From Actinomadura sp. CNU-125 (GTDB lineage Bacteria; Actinomycetota; Actinomycetes; Streptosporangiales; Streptosporangiaceae), in the NCBI RefSeq assembly GCF_001942465.1, contig NZ_MKJY01000581.1:25896-89895 (forward strand): 64,000 bases of DNA, read 5' to 3'. Positions 54,364-63,437 of the stretch are shown here, piece after piece. The notes beneath the pieces were generated by a model, which saw only the letters and a list, made by a program, of their open reading frames with translations, did no database searches and had not been told where the DNA came from. A program made the position numbers and the translations under genes. Within the stretch, counting starts at the first letter, position 1. Every line of letters starts with the position of its first letter.

Positions 54364-55466
54364 GCCGCACCCCCCGCGTTGACCGCGTCGGCGACGCGGG
54401 CCAGCTCGTCCCCGGTCAGGGCCGGATGCACCGGCAGCGACACCACCTCGGCGGCGGCGCGCTCGGTCTCCGGCAGGTCCCAGCGCGGATCCGGCCTCCC
54501 GGCCGCGAGGAACGGCCGCAGCCGGTGCACGGGCGTCGGGTAGTAGACGGCGTTGCCGATGCGGCGCTCGTCCAGATGCCGCCGCATCGCCTCCCGGTCG
54601 CCGCGCACCCGGACCGTGTACTGGTGGTAGACGTGCCGGGCGCCCTCGGCGACCGGCGGCGGCACCGCGCCGGTGATCTTCGCGTCGAGGAACGCGGCGT
54701 TCGCCCGCCGCACCTCGGTCAGCTCGGCGAGCCGCCCGAGCTGCACCCGTCCGATGGCCGCCGCGACGTCCGTCAGCCGCATGTTCGCGCCGACGATCTC
54801 GTTCGCGTACCGCTCCTCCATGCCCTGGTTGCGCAGCAGCCGGAGCGTCCGCGCGGTATCGGCGTCCGCCGTCGTGACCATGCCGCCTTCGAGCGAGTGC
54901 ATGTTCTTCGTCGGGTAGAAGCTGAAGCACCCCGCGGTGCCGAGGGCGCCCGCGGGGACGCCGTCCAGCTCGGCGGCGTGCGCCTGCGCGGCGTCCTCGA
55001 CGAGCGCCAGCCCGTGCCGTCCGGCGAGCGCCGCGAACCGTCCCATCGCCGCCGGATGCCCGTACAGGTGGACGGGCATGATCGCGGCGGTCCGCGGCGT
55101 GATCGCGGCCGCCGCCGCGGCCGGATCGAGGCAGAACGAGCCCGGCTCGATGTCCGCGAAGACGGGCTCCGCCCCGGCCAGCCGCACCACGTTCGCGGTC
55201 GCCGCGAACGTGAACGACGGCACGATCACCTCGTCCCCCGGACCGATGCCGAGCGCCAGCAGCGCCAGGTGCAGCGCGGACGTCCCCGAGTTGACGGCGA
55301 CGCAGTGCCGCCCGTCCACCAGCGCGGAGAACTCCTCCTCGAACGCCGCGACCTCCGGCCCCTGCACCACCCGTCCGCCGCGCAACACCCGGACCGCGGC
55401 CTCGATCTCCGCGTCGCCGATCAAGGGTCTCGCCGCGGCGACGGGCTCCCCGGATTCCTCGGTCAT
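54360..55466 (-). CDS. DegT/DnrJ/EryC1/StrS-family PLP-dependent sugar aminotransferase
   Basis: 368 residues. AVNSGTSALHLALLALGIGP near residue 60, VIVPSFTFAATANVVRLAGA, LVEDAAQAHAAELDG and the PLP lysine in SFYPTKNMHSLEGGMVTTAD are diagnostic. It would aminate C3 of a 3-keto UDP-sugar, as WbpE and GnnB do. GAGGAG precedes the ATG at 55466. It is the first gene of the leftward polysaccharide operon, with a 400-base untranslated region upstream that probably holds the promoter. Confidence 0.9.
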   Translation of the reverse strand: MTEESGEPVAAARPLIGDAEIEAAVRVLRGGRVVQGPEVAAFEEEFSALVDGRHCVAVNSGTSALHLALLALGIGPGDEVIVPSFTFAATANVVRLAGAEPVFADIEPGSFCLDPAAAAAAITPRTAAIMPVHLYGHPAAMGRFAALAGRHGLALVEDAAQAHAAELDGVPAGALGTAGCFSFYPTKNMHSLEGGMVTTADADTARTLRLLRNQGMEERYANEIVGANMRLTDVAAAIGRVQLGRLAELTEVRRANAAFLDAKITGAVPPPVAEGARHVYHQYTVRVRGDREAMRRHLDERRIGNAVYYPTPVHRLRPFLAAGRPDPRWDLPETERAAAEVVSLPVHPALTGDELARVADAVNAGGAA

Positions 55467-55868
55467 GGGCAACTCCTCATGGCGGTGGCCGTCCACGGAA
55501 CGGCTCTCGAACACCCGGAAGAGCGCGCGTGACGGCAACGCATCGCGGACCGCGAAAGTCTCGCTTAACGGTCGGATTGTAACCATTGCCGTCCGCGTCC
55601 AGCACGCTCCACAAAGCGTCCTTGCCATACTCCAGCACACTATGTACGCACTCGTGGCAAATCTGCGCTTCCACCCCCCACCACCCTTCCCAGAGGGGTT
55701 TCCCGCCACGCACAATCCGCATCTGACCTGCCGAAACACACCACCACCCCAGCAAGCCACCTGCGCTTAACCGGAAATTCGCTCGCACTTCATGGCGTCG
55801 TAGTCCAGATCACCACCCCCCTTCACCGCACTTTCTTCCGAACGACGCCAAACGCTTAATCGACCGCC
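55467..55868. other. gene-free stretch upstream of the polysaccharide operon
   Basis: No reading frame here shows conserved motifs or the strong third-position GC bias of the neighbours. Base composition is clearly less GC-rich than the rest of the window (for example around 55560-55660 and 55770-55870). It must contain the leftward promoter of the aminotransferase operon. Low GC next to gene remnants suggests imported or scrambled DNA. Confidence 0.6.
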
Positions 55869-56330
55869 ATGAACATCACTCATCACCCTGAATCGTCCAG
55901 GAACCGCGACCTCATCCGCGCCCAGCGGATGCACGCCATCCGACCGGCGCCACCACCGCACCCCGCCGCCGCAGGCGTCACGCTCATGACCTCCGCGTGC
56001 TCCGCCACGATCGGGCTCTCCCCGGCCTCCGCAGCCACATCCACGAACACCCGCTCGGCGGCGTCCGGCGCGCTCTACCTGCCCAAGCCGACCGGCCCGC
56101 ATCCAGTCGGCACAACCTCGCTCTACCTCAAGGACGGCTCCCGCACCGACCCCTGGGTTCCGTCGGTCAAGGCCCGCGAGCTCGTGGTGGCCCTGTGGTA
56201 TCCGGCGACCTCACCGACCGGACGGCGCGCACCGTACATGACCCCCAAAGAGTCCGAGCTCATCCTCGAAGACGTGGGGATCGGCGGCGTGCCGCTGGTG
56301 ACGTCGCCCGCGCGGTCGCCTGCGGGCCCC
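55869..56330 (+). pseudogene. truncated secreted alpha/beta hydrolase (acetylhydrolase-like)
   Basis: After a signal-like N-terminus the sequence reads ALYLPKPTGPHPVGTTSLYL, then DPWVPSVKARELVVALWYPA and RAPYMTPKESELILEDVGIG, as in secreted acetylhydrolase/lipase-like proteins of Streptomyces. The catalytic half (GHSxG and beyond) is absent: coherence ends near VTSPARSPA, at about 56330. The frame continues by chance into the remnant downstream. It is a decayed 5' part only. Confidence 0.6.
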
Positions 56331-56349
56331 GCACCGTGCTGGACCACCA

Positions 56350-56580
56350 CTCGCGACCAGGTTGTCCACGCCGCCGGGATCATCACTGGCGCCCCGCTGA
56401 CCTGGTCGGACGCATCGGCCGTCCTGGCCGCCCTCCTGTGCCCTCGCCGAATCGGGGGCTGCCCCCGCGTGGCAAAACGGGCGATCGCCGAACACCACAC
56501 CAAAGGCAAGGTCGACCGCACCACCTGCCGGGCGACCCCCGCTGGTGATGGTCACACCGACATCCTCAACGAACCCAAGC
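56350..56580 (+). pseudogene. degenerate C-terminal remnant of a transposase
   Basis: One frame reads DQVVHAAGIITGAP and later CPRVAKRAIAEHHTKGKVDR followed by TT; another frame supplies ADLVGRIGRPGRPPVPS between them. This order resembles the C-terminal end of actinomycete DDE transposases of the IS4-like type (a DLVGRIGRA stretch, then CPRVVKRAIxKYxAKGxxDRTTYK). It is frameshifted and lacks all catalytic residues. It suggests that an insertion element once disrupted the hydrolase gene. Confidence 0.45.
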
Positions 56581-56848
56581 CGACACCCGCCAGACACCTC
56601 GAACCCGAGCCGCCCCCCAGACACCCTGGCCAACCGACACCCGCCAGACCCCCTGAGCCTGAACCGACTCCTCCAGGCACCTTGGCTAGCTGACACCTCC
56701 ACGACCACGCCCGGCGGGTCGGCGGCGAGCGTCCGCGGCGAGAGTCGCGCGCGGCGACGCTCCGGCGCCATCCAGGCACCTTGGCTAGCCGACACTCGCC
56801 AGACACCTCGGCTAGCCAACACCCCCAGACACCTTGGCTAGCCGGTAC
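56573..56848. repeat. degenerate tandem repeats of about 27 bases
   Basis: Units resemble CTAGCCGACACCCGCCAGA followed by CACCTTGG. About four poor copies lie between 56573 and 56685, and three better ones between 56771 and 56848, separated by 75 bases of unrelated GC-rich sequence. Copies share CCAGACACCT(T/C)GG and often a CTAGC junction. There are no unique spacers and no cas genes. Confidence 0.6.
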
Positions 56849-56898
56849 CGCCGGTGCCGCCGGTACCGCCGGTGCTAGCCGGTGCCGCCGGTACCGGG
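56843..56898. repeat. GGTACCGCC/GGTGCCGCC short tandem repeat
   Basis: Alternating 9- to 12-base units of GGTACCGCC and GGTGCCGCC follow directly after the longer repeats and end at the stop of the response regulator gene. Each GGTACC is itself a palindrome and the block can fold on itself, so it could serve as terminator for the leftward response regulator gene. Confidence 0.55.
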
Positions 56899-56899
56899 G

Positions 56900-57538
56900 T
56901 CAGCGGGGGCGGATCAGGCCCTGGCGGGTGGCGGCGGCGACCGCGGAGGTGCGCGAGTCGACGCCGAGCTTGGCGTAGATGTGCACCAGGTGCGTCTTGA
57001 TCGTGGTTTCGCTGAGGAAGAGCCGCTTGCCGATCTGCCGGTTCGGCAGGCCCTCGGCGACCAGCCCGAGCACCTCCAGCTCGCGGGTGGTGAGGGTGGC
57101 CGCGGGGGCGCGCATCCGTTCCAGGAGCCGGGACGCGACGCTGGGCGCGAGGGCGCTGTCACCGGACGCGGCGGCGCGGACGGCCGCGTGCAGCTTCTCC
57201 GGCGGCGCGTCCTTCAGCAGGTAGCCGGTCGCGCCCGCGTCGACGGCGGCGATGACGTCGGTGTCGGTGTCGAAGGTGGTGAGCACCAGCACCCGGGGCG
57301 CGTCCGGCCCGGAGCCGGTGATCCGCCGGGTCGCCTCGCTGCCGTGCATGCCCGGCCCGAGTTGCAGGTCCATGAGGACGACGTCCGGGGCGAGGCGCCG
57401 TGCCTGTGCGACGCCGTCCTCGCCCGTCGCGGCCTCGCCGACGAGTTCGAAGTCGGGCTGGTCGAGCAGCATGGCGCGCAGGCCGGAGCGGACGACCGGG
57501 TGGTCGTCCACGAGCAGGATCCGGATGGGCGGGTTCAG
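56900..57538 (-). CDS. NarL/LuxR-type response regulator
   Basis: About 212 residues. Receiver domain with IRILLVDDHPVVRSGLRAML, the phospho-acceptor Asp in DVVLMDLQLG and the Lys in GYLLKDAPPE; LuxR-type helix-turn-helix at the C-terminus (LTTRELEVLGLVAEGLPNRQ, IGKRLFLSETTIKTHLVHIY). No ATG or GTG lies at the expected position; CTG 57538, overlapping the kinase stop, fits both family length and coupling but is unusual. It pairs with the kinase encoded upstream. Confidence 0.88.
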   Translation of the reverse strand: MNPPIRILLVDDHPVVRSGLRAMLLDQPDFELVGEAATGEDGVAQARRLAPDVVLMDLQLGPGMHGSEATRRITGSGPDAPRVLVLTTFDTDTDVIAAVDAGATGYLLKDAPPEKLHAAVRAAASGDSALAPSVASRLLERMRAPAATLTTRELEVLGLVAEGLPNRQIGKRLFLSETTIKTHLVHIYAKLGVDSRTSAVAAATRQGLIRPR

Positions 57539-58751
57539 GGCTCCTCCCCACGGGGCTCGGGCAGCGGCAGCGGCAGCGACGCCACGACGGCGGTGCCCTC
57601 GCCGGGGCTGGACTCGACGGTGAGCATCCCACCGAGCAGGTACATGCGATCGAGCATGGCGCGCAACCCGAAGCCGGTGCGTCCGTCCGGGCCGGGCCCG
57701 TTCGCCGCCGCGGCCTCCGGAGCGAAACCGCATCCGTCGTCGACGATGTCCAGCACCACCATGTCGTCAAGGTAGGTCAGCGTCACCTGCACGTTGTCGG
57801 CGCGGGCGTGCTGGACGGCGTTGCCGAGGGCGCCCTGCGCGATGCGGACGAGCGCGGACCGGTGGTCGTCGGGCAGGTCGGCGGGGACGCCCCAGGTGTC
57901 GAAGTGCATGTCGATCGAGGACCGTGCCGCCGCCGACTCGGTGACGCGGCGCAGCGCGTCGGCGAGGGACGATCCGTGCAGGACGGGCGAGGAGAGTCCG
58001 AGCACGAACCTGCGTGCCTCTTCGAGGTTCTCCGCGGCGGCGCGTTCGGCCTCGTCGAGTCGGCCGCGCGCGGCGCCGCGTCGGCGTCGAGGTCGCGGCG
58101 GACCGCCCGCAGCAGCAGGATGATGCTGGACATGCCCTGCGCGAGCGTGTCGTGGATCTCGCGGGCGAGCCGCTCCCGTTCGGTGAGCTTCGCCGCGTCC
58201 GCCTCCGCCCGGACGAGACGTTCGCGGGTGGCGACCAGCTCCTCGATCAGCCGCTGGCGTCTCAGCCCCTCCTCGTAGAGGGCCTTGTAGGCGAGCGTCA
58301 TGAAGGTCGCGACGGCGGCGCCGATGCTCGGCCCGAGCACCTCCGCCAAGGTGACGCCGCCGCCGGGCCAGGCCACGAGGCCGATCGCCGCGCCCGTCAG
58401 CAGCACCACGCCGACCAGCGCGACCGGCAACGACAGCAGGTACATGTAAACGAAGAACAGCGGGAACGCGAGCCACACGAAGCTCGGCGACGCGACCGTC
58501 AGCCCGGCCCAGCCGAGCGTGAGCAGCACCAGCCAGATCTGGGCGCCGTCCCGCCGGTTCGCGCGGCGGGTCCGCCGGTCGATCGGCCCGATCACCAGGT
58601 ACGCCGCCCCCAGCACGGCGCCGCCGACGGCGGCCCCCGGCACGCCCTCGGCGACGCTGCGGACCATGGCGATCGCGAGCAGCACGAAGAACGTGCCGTG
58701 CACCGCCAGGCTCAGCAGCCGAACCGCCGTGGAGAACAAATCGTCCTTCAT
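57535..58751 (-). pseudogene. NarL-type sensor histidine kinase, frameshifted
   Basis: Membrane-bound kinase of about 405 residues. Five or six membrane segments make up the N-terminal half (LLSLAVHGTFFVLLAIAM through FVYMYLLSLPVALVGVVLLT), then the HisKA_3 box LAREIHDTLAQGMSSIILLL. At about 58070 the frame changes to RLDEAERAAAENLEEARRFV and continues with LGNAVQHARADNVQVTLTY and the ATP-binding end GFGLRAMLDRMYLLGGMLTV. It phosphorylates the partner regulator. It is divergent from the ABC exporter genes at 58924, the likely target. Confidence 0.88.
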
Positions 58752-58923
58752 AACTCACCCAGCGTAAGCGGCGAGATCGCGCCCTCCACATCCATCAAAA
58801 GGACGACCCCGCCCCGTCCGTTCTAAGGCGCCCCGCCGATGCGTCAGCACGATCCCCCGCACCGAGCCCGCCACCGAAGCTGGAAACGTCCAAGCCCGTC
58901 TCACCCAACTCAAGGGAGCGACC

Positions 58924-59976
58924 GTGTTCGTGGCACTGAGGGACCTGCGGTTCGCCAAGGGGCGGTTCGCCCTGATGGGGTCGGTGGTGCTGCTCATCAC
59001 GCTGCTGGTGACGATGCTGTCCGGCCTCACCGAAGGGCTGGCCCGCGACAGCACGTCCGCCGTCACCGGCCTGCCTGCCGACCGGATCGTGTTCTCGAAC
59101 CCACCAGAAGGCGAGCCGTCGTTCGCCGAAAGCCGCATCGACGAAGAGACCCTCCGGGCCTGGCAGGACGTTCCGGGCGTCACGGCCGAGCCGCTGGGCG
59201 TCTCGATGAGCCGACTCGCCCACGGCGCGGGCGGTACTCCCGCCGCACTGTTCGGCATCCCACCCGGAAGCACCGCGGGCACCGTCCCGTCCACCGGCGA
59301 GATCGTGCTGTCGGCCGGGCTCGCCGAAACCTCCGGCCTCGCACCGGGCGACCGTGTACGCGTATCGGGACGCACGCTCACCGTCACCGGCACCTCCGGC
59401 GACGCGTCCTACGGGCACAGTCCGGTCGCCTGGACGGCCCTCGACGACTGGCGCGCGATCGTCCCGGCGGAAGCACCGACCGTCCTGCTGCTCCGGGTGA
59501 ACGGCGACCCGGACCTCGCGGCGGCCGACGCCCGCCTGAACACGACGGCGCTCACACCCGGCGACGCCAGATCGGCCGTCCCTTCCTTCTCCGCCGAGAA
59601 CGGGTCGCTGCAGCTCATGCGCGGATTCCTGTTCGTCATCTCCGCGCTGGTCATGGGCGCCTTCTTCACCGTCTGGACGATCCAGCGCCGCGCGGACGTC
59701 GCGGTACTGAAGGCCCTCGGCGCGAGCACCGGCCACCTGCTGCGGGACGCGCTCGCGCAGGCGGTCCTGATCCTGACGGCGGGGGCGGGCCTCGGCGGAG
59801 CGATCGGCGCACTCGCCGGGTTCGCCCTCGGCGGCGGCGTCCCCTTCGTGGTCTCCGCCGCCACAACCCTGCTTCCCGCCGCGGTGATGATCCTCCTCGG
59901 CACCACCGGGGCGGCCGTCGCCGTCCGCGCGATCACCTCCGTCGACCCGCTGACCGCTTTGGGAGCCGCACGATGA
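58924..59976 (+). CDS. FtsX-like ABC exporter permease (MacB/LolC type)
   Basis: 350 residues. First membrane segment at about 17-37 (LMGSVVLLITLLVTMLSGLT), a large external domain of roughly 180 residues, then three membrane segments (FLFVISALVMGAFFTVWTIQ, VLILTAGAGLGGAIGALAGF, LLPAAVMILLGTTGAAVAVR) with the FtsX signature RRADVAVLKALGAS between them. It belongs to the mechanotransmission class of ABC proteins. GTG start; overlaps the ATPase gene by ATGA. Export cargo unknown. Confidence 0.88.
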   Translation: MFVALRDLRFAKGRFALMGSVVLLITLLVTMLSGLTEGLARDSTSAVTGLPADRIVFSNPPEGEPSFAESRIDEETLRAWQDVPGVTAEPLGVSMSRLAHGAGGTPAALFGIPPGSTAGTVPSTGEIVLSAGLAETSGLAPGDRVRVSGRTLTVTGTSGDASYGHSPVAWTALDDWRAIVPAEAPTVLLLRVNGDPDLAAADARLNTTALTPGDARSAVPSFSAENGSLQLMRGFLFVISALVMGAFFTVWTIQRRADVAVLKALGASTGHLLRDALAQAVLILTAGAGLGGAIGALAGFALGGGVPFVVSAATTLLPAAVMILLGTTGAAVAVRAITSVDPLTALGAAR

Positions 59977-60680
59977 GCAGCCTCGCCCTGCACGACGTCG
60001 TCCTGACCTACCCCGACGGCGAACGCACCCTGACCGCCCTCGACCACGTGAACCTGATGGTCGAACCGGGAGAGCTGGCGGCCGTCGTCGGCCCGTCCGG
60101 CTCCGGCAAGTCCAGTCTGCTGGCCGTGGCGGGCACGTTGCTCGGCCCCACCTCCGGAGCGGTCACCGTGGCCGGCCGCGAGGTCACCGCGCTGCGCCCC
60201 GCCGACCGCGCCCGGCTGCGCCGCGACCAGGTGGGCATCGTGTTCCAGCAGCCCAACCTGCTCCCCTCCCTGACCGCCCTCGACCAGCTCACGGTGATGG
60301 CCCACCTGGCGGGCCGCTCCCCGCGGCGCGCCACCGGTCGGGCCCGCGACCTCCTGGACGCCGTCGGGCTCGCCGACGCCGGGCACAAACGCCCGCACCA
60401 GCTGTCGGGAGGCGAACGCCAGCGCGTCAACATCGCCCGTGCCCTGATGAACTCCCCGGAGGTCCTTCTCGTGGACGAACCCACCAGCGCCCTCGACCAC
60501 CACCGAGGCGAGCAGGTCGTGAACCTCCTCGCCGACCTCACCCACGACCACGGACTCGCCACCGTCATGGTCACCCACGACCGCGACCAGCTCGCCACCG
60601 CCGACCGAGTGCACACCATGACCGACGGCCGCCTCACCTCCCGACCCCCCGCAACCACCCGGGGCACCGCCATGAAGTGA
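59973..60680 (+). CDS. ABC exporter ATP-binding protein (LolD/MacB type)
   Basis: 235 residues. Walker A GPSGSGKSS at about 42-50, Q-loop VGIVFQQPNLLPSLTALDQL, signature LSGGERQRVNIA, Walker B EVLLVDEPTSALDHH and H-loop VMVTHDRDQLATADRVH. It powers the FtsX-like permease encoded just upstream, with which it is translationally coupled. Both are probably induced by the divergent NarL-type two-component system. Confidence 0.93.
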   Translation: MSSLALHDVVLTYPDGERTLTALDHVNLMVEPGELAAVVGPSGSGKSSLLAVAGTLLGPTSGAVTVAGREVTALRPADRARLRRDQVGIVFQQPNLLPSLTALDQLTVMAHLAGRSPRRATGRARDLLDAVGLADAGHKRPHQLSGGERQRVNIARALMNSPEVLLVDEPTSALDHHRGEQVVNLLADLTHDHGLATVMVTHDRDQLATADRVHTMTDGRLTSRPPATTRGTAMK

Positions 60681-60821
60681 CTCCACAACCCCACCGTCCC
60701 CACGCACAAACCCACCCATTCCTTTTAGCCGCCCGAAGAGGCAGATAGGAGCTTGTCGGTCGCTGGGAGTAGGACCAGCGACTCATGTGCGCTTTCGACG
60801 ACTCTGGCTAAGGTCGACCCC

Positions 60822-61286
60822 ATGCAATCAACAACGGGAATCACTCATCGCGAGGTGCCGGAGCGTAGGCGCCACACCCTGGAACGGCTCGCTGCCGAGC
60901 GGGATATATGGGTGTCGACAGCGCACCCCGATCACGGCCCGCACCAGATACCGCTGTGGTTCTCGTGGGACGGCCGAGCGGTATGGATGTGCACCAGCGC
61001 AACCTCTGTGACTGTGCGGAACGTCCGCAAGGAGCCGCGTGTGCGCCTGGCCCTGCCGGACACCTTCGACGTGGTACTTCTACAAGGAGAGGCGGAATGT
61101 TTTCCAGACCAGAACGCGCCCGAGGACGCCGCGAACGCGTTCGCCGACAAATTCGGATGGGATCCGCGCACCGAGGAAGACCCTTTTCTATATATACGCG
61201 TGGAGCCGAAGACAGTGCACGCTTGGCGGGGAGAACCAGAACTGCGCGGCAGGGTCATCATGCGCGACGGAGTGTGGCTGGGGTAG
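60822..61286 (+). CDS. pyridoxamine 5'-phosphate oxidase-fold (F420/FMN) protein
   Basis: 154 residues of the split-barrel PPOX family, similar to TIGR03667/03618-type F420-dependent proteins: RHTLERLAAERDIWVSTAHP, HQIPLWFSWDGRAVWMCTSA, VTVRNVRKEPRVRLALPDTF and EPKTVHAWRGEPELRGRVIM. It likely uses F420 or FMN to reduce a small molecule; the substrate is unknown. ATG 60822 has AAGG 8 bases upstream. Its 5' half is less GC-rich than the neighbours. Confidence 0.82.
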   Translation: MQSTTGITHREVPERRRHTLERLAAERDIWVSTAHPDHGPHQIPLWFSWDGRAVWMCTSATSVTVRNVRKEPRVRLALPDTFDVVLLQGEAECFPDQNAPEDAANAFADKFGWDPRTEEDPFLYIRVEPKTVHAWRGEPELRGRVIMRDGVWLG

Positions 61287-61448
61287 CGATCGCCCAGTCG
61301 GACGGCTCGGTCACGGATACACCAGGGCAAAGGTGCTCTGATACGGCGGGTCGCCTTGGCTCCGGATGCCTCCCTCATCTACGGGGCCCGCCCGGTTCGT
61401 ACGTCCACGGGAAGGAAGGCGCGACCGGCCATCGCGACAACGCGGACG

Positions 61449-62111
61449 TCAGGGCTTGCGTGGGATCACCAGACCGGATTCGTACGCGAGGATGACGAGC
61501 TGGGCGCGATCGCGGGCGCGGAGCTTGGTCATGGCCCGGTTGACATGGGTCTTCGCCGTCATCGGGCTGATCACCATGCGATCGGCGATCTGGTCGTTGG
61601 ACAGGCCCCGCGCGACCAGGACGACGGCCTCACGCTCACGTACCGTCAGTTCTTCCAGGCCCGAACCCTTGCCGCCGTCGGGCGGGTGGGCGACGTACCG
61701 GTCGATGAGCTTGCGGGTGATGGACGGGGCGAGCAGCGCGTCGCCGCGCGCGGCGACGCGCACGGCGTGCAGGAGGTCTTCGGGCACGATGTCCTTGACG
61801 AGGAACCCGGCCGCACCCGCGCGCAACGCCTTGAAGACGTACTCGTCCATGCCGTAGTTCGTCAGGATGACGACGCGCACCCGGGCGAGGGCGGGGTCCG
61901 CGACGATGCGCCGGGTCGTCTCGATGCCGTCGAGGACCGGCATCCGGATGTCGATGAGAGCGACGTCCGGCAGGTGCTCCCTGGACAGGGCCAACCCTTC
62001 CGCGCCGTCGCCGCCTTCGGCAACGACCTCGATGTCGTCTTCGAGATCGAGCAGCGCACGGAACCCGCCACGGAGCAGCGGCTGGTCGTCGACCAGCAGG
62101 ACGCGGATCAC
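61449..62111 (-). CDS. NarL/LuxR-type response regulator
   Basis: 220 residues. Receiver domain IRVLLVDDQPLLRGGFRALL, phospho-acceptor Asp in DVALIDIRMPVLDGI, Lys in GFLVKDIVPEDLLHA; LuxR helix-turn-helix at about 153-205 (LTVREREAVVLVARGLSNDQ, IADRMVISPMTAKTHVNRAM). GTG 62111 overlaps the kinase stop (GTGA). The target genes are not evident; the divergent small membrane protein at 63438 is one candidate. Confidence 0.93.
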   Translation of the reverse strand: MIRVLLVDDQPLLRGGFRALLDLEDDIEVVAEGGDGAEGLALSREHLPDVALIDIRMPVLDGIETTRRIVADPALARVRVVILTNYGMDEYVFKALRAGAAGFLVKDIVPEDLLHAVRVAARGDALLAPSITRKLIDRYVAHPPDGGKGSGLEELTVREREAVVLVARGLSNDQIADRMVISPMTAKTHVNRAMTKLRARDRAQLVILAYESGLVIPRKP

Positions 62112-63222
62112 GACGATCGCTCCACGGGGAGTTCGGCCCGCACGACGAAGCCGCCCTCGCGGCGCGGTTCGGCGCTCATCCGGCCGCCGAGAGCGGCGAC
62201 CCGCTCGCGCATGCCGAGCAACCCGACACCGGGTGCGGGCACGGTGCCCGGCGCGGCCCTGCCGTCGTCGTCGACGCGGATCGCGAGCGTGTCCGGGCGC
62301 AGTCGATCCTGACCGACGCCGCCGCCGCGTCCGCGTGACGGGCGATGTTGGTGAGCGACTCCTGGACGATCCGGTAGACGGTGCGTTCCACCGCCGCGGG
62401 CACGTCGCGTCGCGGTCCCTCGATCGTCAGGGTCGCGTCCAGGCCGAGAGCACGAGCCCGTTCGACCAGTTCGGGGACGTGGTCGAGCCCGCGCGGCGGA
62501 GCCGTGTCGTCGTCGCGCAGCGCCTCAAGGGTCGCCCGCAGCTCGCGGGTCGCCTCCCGTCCCGCCTCCTGGATGGCCAGCAGGGCCTCCGGCACCTTCT
62601 CCCCACGCTTGCGCGCCACATGGACGGCGACTTCGGCCTGCACTTTGACGATCGAGATCTGGTGGGTGAGCGAATCATGCAGTTCCCGGGCGATGTGCAG
62701 CCGTTCTTCGGCGGCGCGGTGCCGCGCGGCCTCCTCCCGGGTGCGTTCGGCTTCGTCGGCCCGCCGCTCGGCCTGCCGCAGCGCCTCCCCCGCGGCACCG
62801 GCCGCGATCAGCCATGCCAATTCGAGGGCGCCGCGGGCCTGAGCGAACGCTTCGCCCGTGTCATGCAGGCCGGACGCCAAAGCCGCGAGCGGAAGGGCCG
62901 CCATCATGATCAGGCTCGCCGCCACCGTGAGCGTGCGGCGCCCGGCCCGCACGGCCGCGTACACCGCGACGAGGTAGGCGACCGCGGGCACGTCATAACC
63001 GGCCGCCTGGTAGCCGACCGCACACAGCCCCGTGACGGCCAGGACGGGGACCGGGGACCGGCGGCGCGCCGCCAGCGCGGCACCGCCGGCCACCAGCAGC
63101 ACGCAGCCGAGCAGGTCGAGGCCCGTGTCGGGGCGCTGCTCCGACAGCCCGGTGACCAGCAGGACGGCGGCCACCCCGACGGCGACCGTCCAGTCCGTGA
63201 CGCCGTTCCGCAGCGTGCCCAT
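62108..63222 (-). pseudogene. NarL-type sensor histidine kinase, frameshifted near the C-terminus
   Basis: About 371 residues. Several membrane segments (VAVGVAAVLLVTGLSE, LLGCVLLVAGGAALAARRRS, VAYLVAVYAAVRAGRRTLTV) precede a coiled region and the HisKA_3 box HIARELHDSLTHQISIVKVQ. The ATPase part has VYRIVQESLTNIARHADAAA; at about 62302 the frame changes so that RIDCA continues as PDTLAIRVDDDGRAAPG and GVGLLGMRERVAALGGRMSA to 62108. It would phosphorylate the regulator encoded at 61449-62111. Confidence 0.88.
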
Positions 63223-63437
63223 GCGCGAACACTAACCGGATGCCCCCGCGAGCGACTCCTGCGTCCGGACGATCGGCCGCCTACCGCACCCGCGGTATCC
63301 GCGGGGCTCCTGCCGTCGCCGCGGTAACCGGCTGCGGCACCGGCGGCAGGGCGAATTGCCCGCGTTCGCCGGACGCCCGACGCGGCGTCCGGAAGACATG
63401 ATCTGCACATATCCGGCCACGAGAAAAGGAGCGCCTC

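Noticed and set aside
55477..55788. A 103-codon minus-strand frame upstream of the aminotransferase gene
   Set aside because: No ribosome binding site, no third-position GC bias and no recognisable family; it lies where the promoter should be.
56573..56898. Repeats considered as a CRISPR array
   Set aside because: Units are directly adjacent and degenerate, there are no regular unique spacers, and no cas genes lie in the window.
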